Below the pieces are notes generated by a model. It was not told where the DNA came from, made no database searches, and saw only the letters and a program-made list of their open reading frames with translations. This document shows positions 62,911-64,000 of a stretch of DNA of 64,000 nt, piece by piece (the first letter of the stretch is position 1; every line of letters begins with the position of its first letter). A program made the translations under genes and the position numbers. The stretch lies in NCBI RefSeq assembly GCF_002886255.1, contig NZ_KZ614149.1, positions 3,841,272-3,905,271 of the forward strand, written 5' to 3'. The DNA comes from Alteribacillus bidgolensis. GTDB lineage: Bacteria > Bacillota > Bacilli > Bacillales > Marinococcaceae.

Positions 62911-64000
62911 ATGAGGAAATTTGTGTGTTTAGCAATCGCTGGACTTATGGTGCTTCCCGTTATGGGAGTACAGGCAAATGATTCATCGTCCTTTAGCCGG
63001 CCACATCAAGAAGATCGTCACGAGGCTGCTGAGAAGTCTGAGAGAGTAGGCGAAGTTGAGGTCATACGGGACGAGTACGGTGTTCCTCATCTTTATGCTA
63101 AAAACAAAGAGGATTTGTATAAGGCATATGGGTATGTGATGGCGAAGGATCGCCTCTTTCAGTTAGAAATGTTTAAGCGCGGGAATGAAGGAACAGCGTC
63201 AGAAATTTTTGGTGATGAATACTTTTTCAGGGATCAACAAAGCAGGCGGGATGGCTATACGGATGCAGAAGTTAAGGATATGATTGCGGACTTGGAACCG
63301 AAAACAAGAGAGATTATTGAACAATTTGCTGACGGAATTACAATGTACATACAAGAAGCTTTACAAGCCCCCGACGAGAAGTTATCTAAAGAGTTTCATG
63401 ACTATAACTTTTCACCTGAAGATTGGACTGCTGTTGATGTAGTGCGCGTCTATATGGCTTCCATGACTTATTTCATGGATAGTCACCAAGAGTTAACAAA
63501 TGCCGAGATTTTAAAGGCATTGGAAAATGAATATGGAAAAGAACAAGCGAAAAAAATGTTTGATGATTTAATTTGGGAAAACGATCCAAAAGCACCTACT
63601 AGTATCCAAGACAGTAAAGAGAATGCAGAAAACAATGGGACTTATAGTTCCATGCAGGAGATTTCATCGGGAGTAATAAGCGCTGCGGAAGATGTGGGGA
63701 AAGAAAGAAAAGACTTTGTGGAATCATCAGAAAAGCTTGGTCTGCCTCTGAAAATTGGCAGTAATGCGGCAATTGTAAGCCCTGACAAATCAGCAACAGA
63801 CAATGCTGTATTATTCAGCGGGCCTCAAGTCGGTTTCGTTGCGCCTGGGTTTTTGTATGAAGTAGGCTTGCATGCTCCAGGATTTGATATGGAAGGCTCC
63901 GGTTTTATAGGCTACCCTTTTATTATGTTTGGTGCGAATAATTTCTTTGCTTTCAGTTCAACGGCAGGTTATGGGAACGTAACCGACATATTTGAAGAAC
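62911..64000 (+). CDS. pac: Penicillin G acylase precursor, 3' partial
   Basis: The first 363 codons of a secreted N-terminal-nucleophile hydrolase; the frame is open at the window end. Signal peptide (about 1-26, ending VQANDSS), the alpha-chain start VEVIRDEYGVPHLYAKNKEDLY, a spacer, then the beta-chain start with catalytic Ser in LKIGSNAAIVSP (about residue 289) followed by LFSGPQVGFVAPGFLYEVGL. The order and wording match penicillin G acylase of Bacillus megaterium. The precursor cuts itself to expose the Ser. ATG after TTGGAGGG. Confidence 0.94.
   Translation, partial: MRKFVCLAIAGLMVLPVMGVQANDSSSFSRPHQEDRHEAAEKSERVGEVEVIRDEYGVPHLYAKNKEDLYKAYGYVMAKDRLFQLEMFKRGNEGTASEIFGDEYFFRDQQSRRDGYTDAEVKDMIADLEPKTREIIEQFADGITMYIQEALQAPDEKLSKEFHDYNFSPEDWTAVDVVRVYMASMTYFMDSHQELTNAEILKALENEYGKEQAKKMFDDLIWENDPKAPTSIQDSKENAENNGTYSSMQEISSGVISAAEDVGKERKDFVESSEKLGLPLKIGSNAAIVSPDKSATDNAVLFSGPQVGFVAPGFLYEVGLHAPGFDMEGSGFIGYPFIMFGANNFFAFSSTAGYGNVTDIFEE

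Overview
The window is chromosomal DNA from a low-GC Gram-positive bacterium of the Bacillaceae. The gene order thiL-tsaE-tsaB-rimI-tsaD, then ABC-F, rex, tatA-tatC, ydiK-ydiL, groES-groEL matches the ydi region of Bacillus subtilis. A CIRCE operator precedes groESL, and ribosome binding sites are strong AGGAGG types. Part of the content (BCCT carrier, OpuC-type binding protein) would suit a salt-tolerant member; that is inference only. No species can be named from the sequence alone.

Backbone, about 1-21,300: a broken NRAMP-type transporter, the 5-oxoprolinase genes pxpBAC, a transsulfuration-type PLP enzyme, initiator tRNA-Met, the t6A genes, a cluster of DnaA boxes just behind tsaD, a large membrane protein, ABC-F, rex, tatAC, an MFS pump, ydiL/ydiK and groESL. 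A family of short intergenic repeats occurs five times here and was not seen after groEL.

Accessory region, about 21,300-54,000: it begins with an integrase remnant directly behind groEL. It holds a linked set for selenium-dependent reductive cleavage of an amino acid or betaine: grdE, grdB (UGA-Sec), two grdA copies (UGA-Sec), grdC, trxA and trxB; a BCCT carrier; tRNA-Sec; selA (with several single-base deletions); a LysR regulator; a TetR regulator; a citrate synthase paralogue, pyruvate carboxylase and malic enzyme; a sigma-54 two-component system with an orphan OpuC-like binding protein; and modABC with an iron-sulfur/molybdopterin oxidoreductase pair. The perfect palindrome TAATCATGATTA occurs seven times, only between 22.9 and 47.8 kb, and each copy lies in front of one of these genes (lysR, selA, citrate synthase, tetR/pycA, BCCT, grdE, modA). 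I read this as one regulon, with the TetR protein as the best candidate regulator. The metabolic reading is: import of betaine or sarcosine, cleavage by protein B/A/C with thioredoxin as electron donor to give acetyl phosphate and an amine, and use of the acetyl unit through oxaloacetate and citrate. grdD, selB and selD are not in the window.

Third region, about 54,000-64,000: remnants of an IS3-type transposase and of a HipA-like kinase, then an AraC regulator with a TIM-barrel isomerase (frameshifted), two Gfo/Idh/MocA dehydrogenases and an MFS sugar porter, with cre-like sites, and finally the start of a secreted penicillin G acylase that runs off the window end.

One caution: the NRAMP gene, selA, the isomerase and the integrase remnant carry single-base deletions (several in A or T runs), while some 45 other genes are intact. 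This could be true gene decay or local sequence error.
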